Shown in pieces: positions 16,905-23,507 of a stretch of 64,000 bases of DNA. The position numbers and the translations under genes were made by a program. Source of the DNA: Scytonema sp035967975 (lineage in GTDB: Bacteria > Cyanobacteriota > Cyanobacteriia > Cyanobacteriales > Nostocaceae). Where the stretch lies: the NCBI GenBank assembly GCA_035967975.1, contig JAWQFQ010000015.1, forward strand, positions 1 through 64,000. Reading direction: 5' to 3'. The notes beneath the pieces were generated by a model, which was not told the DNA's origin, did not search any database, and saw only the letters and a program-made list of their open reading frames with translations. The stretch's first letter is position 1; each line of letters starts with the position of its first letter.

Positions 16905-17897
16905 TTAAGTATTGGAAAGTAGGGCATCCGCGATCGCACTTGAAATGGAGTAATCCAAATCCCGTTCCAGCATTCCCCACTCTCCTGTTGGATTAACCTC
17001 TAGAAAGACATATTCTCCCGATGGGGTTTGGATAAAGTCAAAGGCTCCAAAAACAAGACCAAACTTAGTCATGAAGGCTTTAATTTTATGAGTAACCTCA
17101 TGAGGAAGTTCATGGGTTTGCCACACGCAAGCTTCTGAATTAGCTTTCCGCCAATCAAGGGTGGACTCAACATAAGTAGATGCGTCTAGCGCCCCTACAA
17201 ATATGTTGCCGTTCACAAACACGACCCGCAGCTCTCTGTCCTTGGGAATTTGTTCTTGAAAAACCATCGGACAATAGCGTAGAGTTTCAGCTTCTAGCAG
17301 GTCGTGTTCTTGGACTGCACTGGTATACATGAAAAAAGGGGAGCCTTTCATACTTGTAGAAAGAGGAGTTAATAGCTTAGCAATCATCTTCCCCTCAACT
17401 TGATAGAAAAACTCCCGTGCTTCCTCAGCATCGTTTGTAACAAGAGTTGGAGGAATAACCAGACCAACTTCACTCGCAACTCTGAGTTGTCTTAATTTGT
17501 TGTCTGCAAAACTAATTTGCTCTAAATTATCTATCCAATAAGCTTCTCGAAGAGAGTCCCAAAAGCCTCCTAAAGCAGCTAACGACTCTCTGACACAAGC
17601 TGACTGGAATTGTGGAGAGATTTCTTTGTCAATCTGGGGTTGCCATATGCGACGCATCCAAACTGCTTGCACCTGCTTTGTGCTAATAGAGCAACCATTG
17701 TATTCCAGTTTGTGATAGCTCCCAAAGTTGTTGAACTGGGCTTTGAGTTGCACTTCTAGTGGAAATTTATCTGTGTCTAGGCGAAATGGTTGTGCGCCCT
17801 TATTAGATAGCGCATCTGCGACTCTATCAACTGTGAAAAAATCACCACTGTGGGTAATTAATAAAACAATATCACGCGACAGGTGCATAAGCTCCAC
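16905..17897 (-). CDS. mdnB: Microviridin ATP-grasp ligase MdnB (amide-forming)
   Basis: The 330-aa ATP-grasp enzyme has the MdnB features IVLLITHSGDFFTVDRVADA, PFRLDTDKFPLEVQL, VQAVWMRRIWQP, GFWDSLREA, YCPMVFQEQIPKDRELRVV and FLEVNPTGEWGMLERDLDY. MdnB closes the Lys-to-Glu/Asp omega-amide ring after MdnC has made the esters. The start GTG at 17897 overlaps the end of a 57-aa ORF (TGAGTG); an internal ATG lies at 17888. The coupling ties it to the radical-SAM gene upstream. The usual mdnD acetyltransferase and mdnE transporter are not seen nearby. Confidence 0.93.
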   Translation of the reverse strand: MELMHLSRDIVLLITHSGDFFTVDRVADALSNKGAQPFRLDTDKFPLEVQLKAQFNNFGSYHKLEYNGCSISTKQVQAVWMRRIWQPQIDKEISPQFQSACVRESLAALGGFWDSLREAYWIDNLEQISFADNKLRQLRVASEVGLVIPPTLVTNDAEEAREFFYQVEGKMIAKLLTPLSTSMKGSPFFMYTSAVQEHDLLEAETLRYCPMVFQEQIPKDRELRVVFVNGNIFVGALDASTYVESTLDWRKANSEACVWQTHELPHEVTHKIKAFMTKFGLVFGAFDFIQTPSGEYVFLEVNPTGEWGMLERDLDYSISSAIADALLSNT

Positions 17898-18071
17898 TCA
17901 TCCTCCGCGTTTATCTAGGGTTTGCTTTGCTTTTAAAAGCAGTTTCAAATAGGTCAATTGGTTATTCCAAGCTGAACGAGGAAGCAAAGGGCTTGTCTCT
18001 TCATCTTTCGTTTTTGGTGACTCAAAATCAGTTGCTTCTTTTTGAAGGACAATTTCTGAATTGTTTGTCAT
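17898..18071 (-). CDS. 57-residue ORF between the radical-SAM gene and mdnB
   Basis: ATG at 18071, TGA at 17898-17900; the product is 57 aa. It begins MTNNSEIVLQKEATDFESP, has an acidic disordered first half and ends in an amphipathic helix (WNNQLTYLKLLLKAKQTLDK). Its stop abuts the GTG of mdnB, so translation is coupled. Before a MITE inserted at 18126 the radical-SAM frame ran on to a TAG three bases ahead of this ATG, which argues that this is a real gene in a coupled operon. No family is recognised. It is shorter than a typical RiPP recognition element, but an accessory role for the radical-SAM enzyme is possible. Confidence 0.6.
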   Translation of the reverse strand: MTNNSEIVLQKEATDFESPKTKDEETSPLLPRSAWNNQLTYLKLLLKAKQTLDKRGG

Positions 18072-18125
18072 GGTCTACTGCTCTGTTAGTGAGTAAAAAA
18101 CTTCGGGTTCAGTTTGCCAACTTTC

Positions 18126-18260
18126 GTAAGCGTTCAGCTATTAGCTATCAGCCATCAGCTTTGAAGCAAATTTTGTTCTGTTGTATAGACGAGCTTGAGC
18201 AAAACGAAAATACCTTTAAAGCAGAGTTAGCTAATTGCTGATTGCTGAGGGCTGAACGCT
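18126..18260. mobile_element. MITE family B inserted in the 3' end of the radical-SAM gene
   Basis: The inverted ends are AAGCGTTCAGCT (from 18128) and GGGCTGAACGCT (to 18260). Identical TGCCAACTTTC at 18115-18125 and 18261-18271 is an 11-bp target duplication. The element supplies the last ten codons and the stop of the radical-SAM gene. A degenerate relative lies near 53682-53810. Confidence 0.85.
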
Positions 18261-19486
18261 TGCCAACTTTCAGACCACTGAATGCATTCAGCACTAAAGC
18301 GTAGGGGGTCATTTTCTGAGAGAGGAGTATCAATAGGCTCCTCAATTAATTCAAATTCACCATTATCAAAAGGCAACCCTTGCGCCTGTACTTTGGGAAC
18401 AACGCGCTCCCTCATGCCTCGCTCTGCATGAACAAGTGCTCTGTAGTGACAGTAAGGATTATTACCTCTGCGGTCAAAGAAAACATGGGCAGTCCAACTG
18501 CAACCCCCACGGCATAGCTCAGCAAATTCGCAGGTTTTACAAAAACCCCACAGGTGTTTTGTGCCTTCGGGTGTTCCTGCTCCTATATTAAAACTCAATT
18601 CTGATGTGTTTTTAATAATATCATCTAAAGAGCGCTCTCGAATATTACCACCAGTGTAAGCGGCAGTAGGCAGTGAGGGACATCCTTTAATTGCTCCGTC
18701 AGCTTCTATTCCTAAGGTTGAGAGTCCTGCACCACAACCTTGCCAAAATGACCAATCATGCTCATTTCCCCGTCCCCGCAACAACCGTTCGTAAGGACCG
18801 TAGTAACCAATATTATTCCCTGCTTGGAGTTGAACACCTTCTTGATAGGCGCGATGAGCGACACGAGCTAGCATGGGATAAACATCTAGTAGCTCATAGG
18901 GTTGGAGAAGAATATCAGCATTATCCGCTGCATTGCCCATGGGAACTGTGAGTTGAACCTGCCAAGCGCGAGCGCCGGCATCGCGAATGCATTCATAAAT
19001 ACAAGGGAACTCTGGTGCTGACAGGCGGTTAATTTGGGTGTTGCAACCGAAGGAAATACCAACTTCTCGCAGATGGCTCATGGTCTTAAATGCATATTTC
19101 CAAGAGCCTTTCCTTCCTCGCAATCTGTCGTGAGTTTCTTCCAAGCCATCAATAGAAACAGAGACAGTGCGAATCCCTGCTTCTTTCATTTTACCTGCAG
19201 TTTCTAGAGAAATGCCATAGCCACCGGTAGTCATGCCGCATAACATTCCTGCTTGATTAATCGCTTTGGCAATTTCCAACCAATCCGGGCGCAGAAATGC
19301 CTCTCCGCCTATAAGAGTAACTTCTTTAATCCCGACTTCCGCCATTTGCCTCACAAGATCCAAAGCTTCCTCAGTGGAAAGTTCTTGAGAGCGTGCATTT
19401 CCTGCTCGCGAACCACAGTGGCTACAAGCTAAATTACATTTTAAAGTAATTTCCCAAACGGCATAACTTTTGCGGTGATATGTCAT
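18227..19486 (-). CDS. Radical-SAM/SPASM peptide maturase (splicease-like)
   Basis: The 419-aa enzyme has the [4Fe-4S]/SAM motif CNLACSHC (CX3CX2C) at about residues 17-24, GGEAFLRPDW, and a C-terminal SPASM region with Cys in GCGAGLSTLG, KGCPSL and FCKTCEFAELCRGGCSW. It follows a Nif11-leader precursor with three YG sites, so I infer a PlpX-like enzyme that would excise tyramine from XYG motifs to leave alpha-keto-beta-amino acid residues. Alternatively it modifies the PICPP peptide at 20673. Odd: the last ten residues (AFSPQQSAIS) are encoded by an inserted MITE; the ancestral end can still be read at 18125-18074. Family firm, reaction inferred. Confidence 0.88.
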   Translation of the reverse strand: MTYHRKSYAVWEITLKCNLACSHCGSRAGNARSQELSTEEALDLVRQMAEVGIKEVTLIGGEAFLRPDWLEIAKAINQAGMLCGMTTGGYGISLETAGKMKEAGIRTVSVSIDGLEETHDRLRGRKGSWKYAFKTMSHLREVGISFGCNTQINRLSAPEFPCIYECIRDAGARAWQVQLTVPMGNAADNADILLQPYELLDVYPMLARVAHRAYQEGVQLQAGNNIGYYGPYERLLRGRGNEHDWSFWQGCGAGLSTLGIEADGAIKGCPSLPTAAYTGGNIRERSLDDIIKNTSELSFNIGAGTPEGTKHLWGFCKTCEFAELCRGGCSWTAHVFFDRRGNNPYCHYRALVHAERGMRERVVPKVQAQGLPFDNGEFELIEEPIDTPLSENDPLRFSAECIQWSESWQAFSPQQSAIS

Positions 19487-19522
19487 AACTAACAGGCAAT
19501 CCTTATCCTTGACAGGGTTATT

Positions 19523-19634
19523 CCAATACTTGTCGTTTTTGATTTGGAATTCCTTAAGTGAAAATTAGAAACCCGGTTTCTTTGAGAAACCGGGTTTCTG
19601 GCTCCTCAACGATTATTAACCGACAAGTATTGTG
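19523..19634. mobile_element. Nested-palindrome MITE, family A, inside the RiPP operon
   Basis: The outer inverted ends CAATACTTGTCG/CGACAAGTATTG are perfect over 12 bp. The core 19567-19599 is the AGAAACCCGGTTTCT palindrome. AGGGTTATT at 19514-19522 and 19635-19643 is a 9-bp target duplication that contains the precursor's TAA stop. Removing the element and one duplicate leaves only about 31 bp between precursor and radical-SAM genes. Confidence 0.9.
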
Positions 19635-19638
19635 AGGG

Positions 19639-20067
19639 TTATTCTAGTTCGGTTGGGGTAATGACTCCGTATAGCGGTTGTAGAGGTGGATCGATGACCA
19701 CACCATACATTGGTTGTATATCAATTGGCTTTGGTCGTGGCTTCGGAAATGGTATTGGATACTCTTCAGGAGGCCAGTATATAACACCGTACAGTGGTTG
19801 AACAAATCTATCACCGATGCCTGTAATACCACCAAAAGCTCCTACTAACTCCTCTTCGCTGAGGTCATTAAATTCGCCTGATTCTTTTAACTCTAATATT
19901 TTGATAGCGGCTGTTTCAAATTCTTTTTGAGAAAATCTATAGCCACTGTCTTCTAAAGCTTTCTTCACGTCTTCGACTTTCTCGCTCATTAATTGCGTGC
20001 GGAACGCCTCGTCTTTAACCAGTTTGATGAGAAAATCTTTGACTTTCTCCAAAATCTCTAGGGACAT
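19639..20067 (-). CDS. Nif11-leader RiPP precursor with three YG (spliceotide) sites
   Basis: The start is ATG 20067 (142 aa), with GAGGA upstream; a longer frame from 20172 runs through a hairpin repeat and is rejected. Residues 1-80 form a Nif11-type leader (MSLEILEKVKDFLIKLVKD, later LSEEELVGAFGG ending in the double Gly). The core of about 62 residues is Pro-rich and has three spaced motifs, VQPLYGVIYWPP, IQPMYGVVIDPP and LQPLYGVITP. (L/M)YG after QP is the pattern processed by PlpX-type spliceases in Pleurocapsa PlpA peptides. The neighbouring radical-SAM gene is the obvious partner. The final product could carry three alpha-keto-beta-amino acid residues. Confidence 0.85.
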   Translation of the reverse strand: MSLEILEKVKDFLIKLVKDEAFRTQLMSEKVEDVKKALEDSGYRFSQKEFETAAIKILELKESGEFNDLSEEELVGAFGGITGIGDRFVQPLYGVIYWPPEEYPIPFPKPRPKPIDIQPMYGVVIDPPLQPLYGVITPTELE

Positions 20068-20134
20068 ATTTTTGCATCCTCTTTGAAAATTACACAGCAG
20101 CATATCGCAACTATTCTTCCCTACACCCCACATT

Positions 20135-20163
20135 TGTAGGGGCGCAATGTCTTGCGCCCTACA
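20135..20163. repeat. TGTAGGG(G)CGCAA hairpin repeat
   Basis: TGTAGGGGCGCAA (20135-20147) pairs with TTGCGCCCTACA (20152-20163) with one bulged G. It is followed by heptamer-like CCTTACACCCC units (20164-20198) that run into the end of the Cys-rich gene. It sits in the leader of the Nif11 precursor gene and might attenuate transcription between the operon's halves. Confidence 0.65.
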
Positions 20164-20182
20164 CCCCCACACCCTTACACCC

Positions 20183-20623
20183 CTAAACCCTTACATCAGG
20201 ATTTGCTACTTGACGTAATTGATTAGATGGAGCATAGTTGTCGGTCATAATTTGCGGACATCGTGTACAAGCTGCTTTACCTTCTTGTTGCCACCAGCGA
20301 CAATCTCGGCGAATAGAACAAGGTGGTAATTGCTCTACGACCGCAGGCAATTTCTCGACTATTCGCATTGCCAAACGGCAGTCTTTGCCATCAAAATGCT
20401 GACAACCTCGTTCCGCACAGGAAGCCGCCGTCCGGAAAATTTCGGCAGGTGTCACTGAGCTAACCCTTGAAAGCAATTCACTTGTCACAGGTAAAGGCTG
20501 CTTGAGATAGGCTATACGGGCTTCTGTCGCTGTCCCACTAACTATACCAAAGACAAGACCATCCATTGATTCGGGTCGAGCACTAGGGCAAAGTGTAGTC
20601 CGTTCAGCAGTCGTATCTTCCAT
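20183..20623 (-). CDS. Cys-rich conserved protein in the RiPP operon
   Basis: The 146-aa protein has about ten Cys in spaced groups: CPSARPES near the start, SCAERGCQHFDGKDC in the middle (C-x5-C-x7-C), then PPCSIRRDCRWWQQEGKAAC and TRCPQ. A metal or iron-sulfur site is plausible. I do not recognise a named domain. GGAAGG seven bases before the ATG supports the start. The stop TAG is formed within a heptamer-like repeat (GTTTAGGGGTGTAAGGGTG on the minus strand), so the original C-terminus may have been altered. Its place between precursor genes suggests a maturation helper, which is inference only. Confidence 0.7.
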   Translation of the reverse strand: MEDTTAERTTLCPSARPESMDGLVFGIVSGTATEARIAYLKQPLPVTSELLSRVSSVTPAEIFRTAASCAERGCQHFDGKDCRLAMRIVEKLPAVVEQLPPCSIRRDCRWWQQEGKAACTRCPQIMTDNYAPSNQLRQVANPDVRV

Positions 20624-20672
20624 GAATTAACCTTCCACCGGAACAGTATCTTTTACATTTGAAGGAAAGGGA

Positions 20673-20942
20673 TTAAGCAAGTTTCTCGCTATCCGGTAAT
20701 GCAATCAGCCCAACGACAATCGGTGGACAAATTGGCTTAACTGTTGGCTTAGTTGGCGGACAGATTGGTTCAACTTCTTTGAACCCTGCTACTGCAATTT
20801 CTGAAGTCAGACCACCAAAAATCTTTGTGGCTTCCTGCTCAGACAAACTTGATAGTTCTCTTCGTGCTACTGCATTAATAATGGCATTATCAATTAGGTC
20901 ATTGATTTCCATTTGACTGTTGCAATTTTCGCTTCCTTTCAT
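20673..20942 (-). CDS. Double-glycine RiPP-like precursor with PICPP repeats
   Basis: An 89-aa peptide gene: a leader with acidic helix ELSSLSEQEATKIFGG (double Gly at about residues 43-44) and a 45-residue core containing two copies of PICPP (EPICPPTKPTVKPICPP). AGAGGA precedes the ATG at 20942; MEIND at 20912 is an alternative start. The two Cys and many Pro are unusual for a structural protein and suggest modification, but no described family matches. It lies between mdnA (51 bp upstream) and the Cys-rich gene, all on the minus strand, so it is probably co-transcribed. Which enzyme acts on it is unknown. Confidence 0.7.
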   Translation of the reverse strand: MKGSENCNSQMEINDLIDNAIINAVARRELSSLSEQEATKIFGGLTSEIAVAGFKEVEPICPPTKPTVKPICPPIVVGLIALPDSEKLA

Positions 20943-20993
20943 TTTTCTATTCCTCTTATCTTGTTTTTACACGCTTATGACTCGTTGACGGTT

Positions 20994-21293
20994 TTATTCT
21001 ACTGCTATATTATCTATAGCAATAATGTCATCATCCCCATCTGATGGATACTTTTGTGTGACCGCAAATTCGTCTGTATCAGATGGATGTTTTTTAGTGA
21101 CTAAATCACCACCTTCTTCATTATCTGAGGGATACTTCAGAGTCGTAAATATCACATCTTTTTTTGGAAGGGTATGATCTGGACACTGCATACCTCCTTG
21201 AACTGTTTCCATTTCTTCTTCAGACAAATCTTCACAGAATTGTCCTTCTAGAAAGCGAGCGAAAAAAGGTAAAGCTTGTTCCTGTTTAGACAT
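20994..21293 (-). CDS. mdnA: Microviridin precursor MdnA with three core peptides
   Basis: The 99-aa precursor has the leader helix PFFARFLEGQ (residues 9-18) that docks on MdnB/MdnC, then LSEEEMETVQGG. Three graspetide cores follow: TLKYPSDNEEGG, TKKHPSDTDE and TQKYPSDGDDD. The canonical core is TxKYPSD followed by acidic residues; the second has His in place of Tyr. The ligases would make two esters and one amide per core, giving tricyclic depsipeptides that typically inhibit serine proteases. AGGGG lies about 7 bases before the ATG. It is the first gene of the RiPP set, 59 bp after the aminopeptidase-like gene. Confidence 0.93.
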   Translation of the reverse strand: MSKQEQALPFFARFLEGQFCEDLSEEEMETVQGGMQCPDHTLPKKDVIFTTLKYPSDNEEGGDLVTKKHPSDTDEFAVTQKYPSDGDDDIIAIDNIAVE

Positions 21294-21352
21294 ATTTTGC
21301 CCCTTTTAACTGGTAGATGTAAATTTCCCCTTTATTGGGGTTTAGTGGATAG

Positions 21353-22729
21353 TTATGAATCAAGACAACCTGTCGCGAGCAAATCATGTGCCAATAACAC
21401 ATCGGCAGCATATTGAATCTCGTCAAAGGGCATTCCTGACCTTTTGGCAATATCTAATAGTGTGTGATGACCATCAGATAAATTTAAAACCCACAAGATT
21501 GCCATTTCATTCAACCCACTATCTCTCTGACCACCAACTGACCTGTACAAGCCTCGTTTACCCAGTTGTGGTTCACATTTTAGATTTTTGTTGATGTAAA
21601 TTTTATTATTATCAAGGATATGTAAAATTGACTTACATTTAGAAAATGAATCGGCAAGATATTGAGGATGTACAAAGTTCAAATTATCTGCTGATGTGTG
21701 ATATTCAGGAAAACTGCCATGAGGCGATCGCATCAAGCAGCCCACAGCTAAATTAAATCCGGGCGAACAATATTGCCGTTCATCATAACCATAGGGAAAG
21801 AAGTCTATTATTTTAGAATCCTTCGCTAAGGTTGTCAGAACATAAATAGCAATTTCGTCAATTTCTGTATTTCCTTGACGGCTCCTTTTATAAGTGAAGT
21901 TACCAGAATCTCCTAAACAAGTCAATACTAAACCATGTTTAATATTGTTAACTTTTTCCTCATTTAAACTTAACCAGGTAATTGAACCAATGGTTCCAGG
22001 AATAAAGAGAAATCTATAAGAGTATCTTAAGGAAATTTTACTTAAGGATTTGCCTAAAAATGTGGCAATCGCTATCCCAGATAGATTATCATTGCACAGT
22101 GAAGGATGACAACTGTGGCAAGAAATCAAGACTTCATCTGTACTTTCTCCAGGAATAAAATATTCGCCATAAGTCAAGTGCCCTGGTTCCAGGGAGGAAT
22201 CAATGTACACTTCATATTCTTCATCTTTCAGTTCCAAATATTGATTATGTCTCAGACAAAATCCCCAACTTTCTTTATAATAGGAAGTCCGGTAAGGAAT
22301 CCAATCTGGGTATTCAGGAATTGTAAACAAATGTGATTTTAGTTCTTGAAGGGTTACCTTTTTATGGATGGGAATACTGTAGTTAACGACGTGTAAATTT
22401 GAGTTAGCGAAATCTACAATTTTCTCTCCTTTAGAATTCTTGATGTAGGCATCTTTTATATTCCACTCTTTTGGAACTGTCCAGTCAAAGACTGGCGTAC
22501 CTGTAGGAACTTCATGAATTTCCAAAGAAATATGTTGATTAAGAATTTTTAGCGTTTCTCGAAAACCATTACCTGTGATACTCCGACAAATTGGATAAAG
22601 CTCATAAATGAGCTGATAGAGTTGTTGATCGATCTGCTCTAATGGTTCTGTTCGACTGGTGGTAGTCACGTCTGGATTTCTCTTAAGTTCTGTTGGATTA
22701 TAAATGAATATAATTAACTTAGTTATCAA
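21353..22729 (-). CDS. Aminopeptidase-like protein (DUF4910/DUF2172 type)
   Basis: The longest frame opens with TTG (22729), but the GTG at 22669 (MTTTSRTEPLEQ, 438 aa) is the better start. The body matches the DUF4910 aminopeptidase-like family: YPICRSITGNGFRETL, FDWTVPKEWNI, ISCHSCHPSLCNDNLSGIA (His/Asp metal ligands), FIPGTIGSITWL, and SPHGSFPEYHTSADNL. A C-terminal winged-helix-like segment follows (HTLLDIAKRSGMPFDEIQYA). The family is usually found in polysaccharide gene clusters, which fits the sugar genes just upstream. It also directly precedes mdnA, so trimming a peptide leader is possible but only a guess. Confidence 0.85.
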   Translation of the reverse strand: MITKLIIFIYNPTELKRNPDVTTTSRTEPLEQIDQQLYQLIYELYPICRSITGNGFRETLKILNQHISLEIHEVPTGTPVFDWTVPKEWNIKDAYIKNSKGEKIVDFANSNLHVVNYSIPIHKKVTLQELKSHLFTIPEYPDWIPYRTSYYKESWGFCLRHNQYLELKDEEYEVYIDSSLEPGHLTYGEYFIPGESTDEVLISCHSCHPSLCNDNLSGIAIATFLGKSLSKISLRYSYRFLFIPGTIGSITWLSLNEEKVNNIKHGLVLTCLGDSGNFTYKRSRQGNTEIDEIAIYVLTTLAKDSKIIDFFPYGYDERQYCSPGFNLAVGCLMRSPHGSFPEYHTSADNLNFVHPQYLADSFSKCKSILHILDNNKIYINKNLKCEPQLGKRGLYRSVGGQRDSGLNEMAILWVLNLSDGHHTLLDIAKRSGMPFDEIQYAADVLLAHDLLATGCLDS

Positions 22730-22742
22730 AAGTTATCAAAGA

Positions 22743-23471
22743 TTACATAGGTTTCGCGAATGGTCTGAGGTGAATATCAGTCACTTCCGCACTTCGAGGT
22801 AAACTCAATGCATTGATAACTACGCTTGCTACATCCTCTGGCTGCATAAAGCGTTCAGGATGATAAGGTTTACCCTCCATTTCATGAATCATTGCTTGTC
22901 GAGGAGTAGCAGTACGTCCAGGGTAAACGCTGAGAACCCGCACCTGATGAGGATTCACTTCTTCTCGCAGGCTATCAGCGATCGCCTTGAGTGAGTGTTG
23001 GGTAGCAGCGAATTGCCCTACATTTGCTCTAGTACGCATGATGGCACTAGAGTTAATAAATACAATTTGTCCCTGGCTGGATAAAAGCATCGGGAGTAAG
23101 CTTTGCGTCAAAAGATAGGGAGCACGAACGTTAGCTCGATAAAGAAAGTCTAAATCTTGAATGGAGCTGTTTTGAAGTGTCCCCATGGAATAACTACCTG
23201 CACTTAGGACGAGCAGGTCAACTTGTCCACAGTCTTGCTTGAGATTTGCTGTTAGGTTGATGATATCTTCATCTACTGTTAAATCAACAAGATAGCAAAC
23301 AACAGTAGAAGTCGTTTTCTGAGCAATAACGGCAACCTCTTTTAGTGTTTCGAGTTTACGCCCTACTAAACAAAGCTTTACACCTTGTGCTGCTAAACCT
23401 AAGGCAATTGCTCTACCGATACCGCTACTAGCTCCTGTGATAACAGCAAACCGATCTTTTAAAGTTTGCAT
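22743..23471 (-). CDS. Short-chain dehydrogenase/reductase
   Basis: The 242-aa SDR starts with the Rossmann motif GASSGIGRAIALGL (about 14-27) and has LVLSAGSYSMG, a catalytic Ser in INSSA, and VYPGRTATP after the active site. The expected YxxxK is altered: the aligned stretch reads FAATQHSLKAI, so the catalytic Tyr is replaced (F or H nearby) while Lys is kept. It may therefore be a weak or non-canonical enzyme. The gene lies 13 bp from the aminopeptidase-like gene and 36 bp from the dioxygenase gene, in the sugar cluster. Substrate unknown. Confidence 0.82.
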   Translation of the reverse strand: MQTLKDRFAVITGASSGIGRAIALGLAAQGVKLCLVGRKLETLKEVAVIAQKTTSTVVCYLVDLTVDEDIINLTANLKQDCGQVDLLVLSAGSYSMGTLQNSSIQDLDFLYRANVRAPYLLTQSLLPMLLSSQGQIVFINSSAIMRTRANVGQFAATQHSLKAIADSLREEVNPHQVRVLSVYPGRTATPRQAMIHEMEGKPYHPERFMQPEDVASVVINALSLPRSAEVTDIHLRPFAKPM

Positions 23472-23507
23472 GATAAAAGTCCCAGCTATTGAAATTCAAT
23501 ATTGACA

